Shown here one piece after another: positions 6,232 to 7,337 of a DNA stretch of 7,337 bases. The stretch covers positions 1 through 7,337 of the forward strand of contig JALFHA010000152.1 in assembly GCA_022776785.1 (NCBI GenBank). The letters run 5' to 3'. Made by a program: the position numbers and the translations under genes. The stretch's first letter is position 1; each line of letters opens with the position of its first letter. The notes under the pieces were generated by a model that searched no databases, had not been told where the DNA came from, and was given only the letters and a program-made list of their open reading frames with translations. This DNA comes from Clostridiales bacterium (GTDB lineage: Bacteria; Bacillota; Clostridia; Christensenellales; Aristaeellaceae).

Positions 6232-7050
6232 TTATGATCTGCCGCAGCCACAGGAGCGGCCGTTGCCGCTGCAGCCGATACCCGTGGCGCTTGAGTAGCT
6301 GCCGCAGGTGCAGCTCACATTGCGGGCGCGCAGGGATTCATCATCGCACTGCGCCTGCGGGAAGAGCGGCAGCGAGAAGAACTCATCGCAGACCGAGCTG
6401 GCGAATTCCTCGCAGGGCGGCACGTCGCAGAAGCCGTAGCTCGGCACGAGGATTTCCACCTTAGCGAGCACCTTGAGCACGACGGTGATGCAGATCTGCA
6501 GCTCAAAGACGTTGTTGCCGATATATGTACCGGAGACGCAAATGGCGGAGACCATCGCCTCGATGGTATAGGGCACGATGGACTCGTCGGGAATGGAGAG
6601 CAGGACGTCCTTATCCACCGTCACCACGCCGCGTCCGATGTATTCCCGGCATGTCGCGTCGGTAAAGAGGATGTCGATGGGCACGTCGATCTGCCCGCGC
6701 ACGCGGGCGAAGCACGGCCTGTCGCACAGGCGCTCGACGGACAGGTTGCGAATGTTGCCCTCCGTCGCCGTCGAGCGACAGCTTTCAAAGGTGATGGGCA
6801 TGTTGGGCTGGGTATTCCCCTGCTCGGCTGCCGTCTGGTCGTTCGTCGTGCCGCAGCCGCAGCCCGGCACCAGGCCGTAGCTGACCAGCGTCACGCGCTG
6901 GTTGTCGAGCTGCTCCTGCTGCAGGCAGCTGTCGTAGACGCGCTGAACCTGAATGCAAACCTTTTCGCACAGGCCATTCAGCGCGTTGTTGGGGGTGATG
7001 CTGCATGGGCAGCGGGTGGAGCCACTGTTCTTGTAGCTGTAAAAGCTCAT
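6232..7050 (-). CDS. Cysteine-rich clostridial protein, possible spore-coat-type
   Basis: I do not recognise a named gene. The 272-residue protein contains 22 cysteines (about 8%), arranged as CPC near 14-16, CEKVC near 28-32, CGC near 64-66, then C-x2-C and C-x3-C style pairs, and ending CTCGSYSSATGIGCSGNGRSCGCGRS-like in short pieces rich in Gly, Ser and Cys. The middle, about residues 110-210, alternates hydrophobic residues as a beta-rich domain (VRGQIDVPIDILF, then VTVDKDVLLSIP, then ICITVVLKVLAKVEILVPSYGFC). That rhythm recalls the SipL/SPOCS domain of spore morphogenesis proteins, by eye only. There is no signal peptide or membrane span, so the cysteines would sit in reducing cytoplasm unless the protein is assembled on a spore surface or binds metal. 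The ATG follows AAGGAGG (7059-7065) by 8 bases. No clear promoter is visible upstream. Confidence 0.8.
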   Translation of the reverse strand: MSFYSYKNSGSTRCPCSITPNNALNGLCEKVCIQVQRVYDSCLQQEQLDNQRVTLVSYGLVPGCGCGTTNDQTAAEQGNTQPNMPITFESCRSTATEGNIRNLSVERLCDRPCFARVRGQIDVPIDILFTDATCREYIGRGVVTVDKDVLLSIPDESIVPYTIEAMVSAICVSGTYIGNNVFELQICITVVLKVLAKVEILVPSYGFCDVPPCEEFASSVCDEFFSLPLFPQAQCDDESLRARNVSCTCGSYSSATGIGCSGNGRSCGCGRS

Positions 7051-7082
7051 GGCGCACGCCTCCTTGGGCTAGAATCGTTCGA

Positions 7083-7098
7083 TGAGGAAGGCTCCTCA
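7083..7098 (-). other. Short perfect hairpin upstream of the cysteine-rich gene
   Basis: TGAGGA (7083-7088) pairs with TCCTCA (7093-7098) around a 4-base loop, 18 bases before the ribosome binding site of the minus-strand gene. It may be part of that gene's leader. No function is evident. Confidence 0.3.
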
Positions 7099-7145
7099 CG
7101 GTTTCAAGGTATGCTGCCGCGCGGCGCGCGTGCGGGCGGTTTGCC

Positions 7146-7174
7146 GCATAAGCCCTCCCACCGCCTCATACACT
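7146..7174 (+). promoter_or_regulatory. Candidate sigma-E-type (mother-cell sporulation) promoter
   Basis: CATACACT (7167-7174) matches the sigma-E -10 consensus CATACAnT in full. After a 14-base spacer upstream, GCATAAG (7146-7152) matches the first five positions of the -35 consensus KMATATT. It lies about 30 bases before the ATG at 7204 and would give a leader of about 23 bases. TTGCCG at 7141 is a poor sigma-A alternative. Confidence 0.5.
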
Positions 7175-7189
7175 GTAAGGAAATCCGGC

Positions 7190-7197
7190 GGGGAGGG
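7190..7197 (+). promoter_or_regulatory. Ribosome binding site deciding the start of the right-edge gene
   Basis: GGGGAGGG ends 6 bases before the ATG at 7204 and directly touches the in-frame ATG at 7198, so the second ATG is the better start. Confidence 0.7.
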
Positions 7198-7203
7198 ATG
7201 GCG

Positions 7204-7337
7204 ATGCGCGGTCACAGGGCCGGGAGAGGAGCGGCAGCGCTTTTTGCGCTGGCCGTTTTTGCTTGCGTGCTGGGGTGGAACAGCCTGCACGCAGCGGCAA
7301 AGACGCCGCTGGAGATCGAGGTGATCGCTCCGGCGGC
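7204..7337 (+). CDS. Secreted or membrane-anchored protein, N-terminal part only (3' end outside window)
   Basis: The open frame runs off the window after 44 codons. It encodes a textbook signal peptide: a basic start (MRGHRAGRG), a hydrophobic core (AAALFALAVFACVLGW) and a small-residue cleavage region (NSLHAAA), followed by KTPLEIEVIAPAA. Export through Sec is therefore likely, with cleavage at about residue 31. Only about 14 mature residues are visible, too few to name the protein. Clostridial D-alanyl-D-alanine carboxypeptidases (DacB/DacF type) often have a similar APxA segment soon after the signal peptide, and a sigma-E-like promoter upstream would fit a cortex enzyme, but this is a guess. 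It is divergent from the cysteine-rich gene. Confidence 0.72.
   Translation, partial: MRGHRAGRGAAALFALAVFACVLGWNSLHAAAKTPLEIEVIAPA

Noticed and set aside
6173..6298. A 41-codon plus-strand open frame starting MEAKDRQAQA
   Set aside because: It has only a weak GCAGG upstream, lies after the terminator, and overlaps the end of the convergent cysteine-rich gene.
7066..7145. Promoter for the cysteine-rich gene on the minus strand, such as TTGAAA with CATCGA or a CATACCTT box
   Set aside because: The sigma-A -10 match is poor, and the CATACCTT box has no -35 partner at the right distance, so no site could be supported.

Overview
The window is GC-rich and densely coded. Its genes are preceded by strong AAGGAGG-type ribosome binding sites and the promoters look sigma-A-like. 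The protein families point to a GC-rich member of the Clostridia (Firmicutes/Bacillota): a clostridial-type PheA, a SerRS with the clostridial 'APPRML' motif 3, and a cysteine-rich clostridial protein. A sigma-E-like promoter and a possible spore-coat-like protein near the right edge suggest a spore former or a relative of one. This placement is inferred from sequence style and was not searched.

Left block, plus strand (1-1403): the 3' part of pheA (prephenate dehydratase with its ACT domain) overlaps aroK (shikimate kinase) by 8 bases. Both belong to aromatic amino acid synthesis. A strong terminator follows that probably works in both directions.

Middle block, minus strand (1406-4219, read right to left): a clear sigma-A promoter drives serS (seryl-tRNA synthetase). 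A UUCG-capped hairpin follows, then an AlkD-like DNA glycosylase gene, then, 12 bases on, a small P-loop kinase-like gene of unknown substrate.

Divergent block, plus strand (4300-6141): a TTGACA-N17-TAAAAT promoter back to back with the serS promoter drives two genes. The first encodes a protein of the F420-0:L-glutamate ligase (CofE) superfamily, and 20 bases later comes an AEC-family permease gene. A long inverted repeat between convergent genes ends this unit.

Right block (6232-7337): a minus-strand gene encodes a protein with 22 cysteines in 272 residues that may carry a SipL/SPOCS-like beta domain. Divergent from it, the window ends inside a plus-strand gene that begins with a clear signal peptide and lies just behind a sigma-E-like promoter.

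Most of the window is housekeeping. The parts that merit attention are the CofE-like/AEC pair, the divergent control region between serS and that pair, and the right-edge cysteine-rich and secreted pair. I saw no tRNA, rRNA, CRISPR array, insertion sequence or phage gene.
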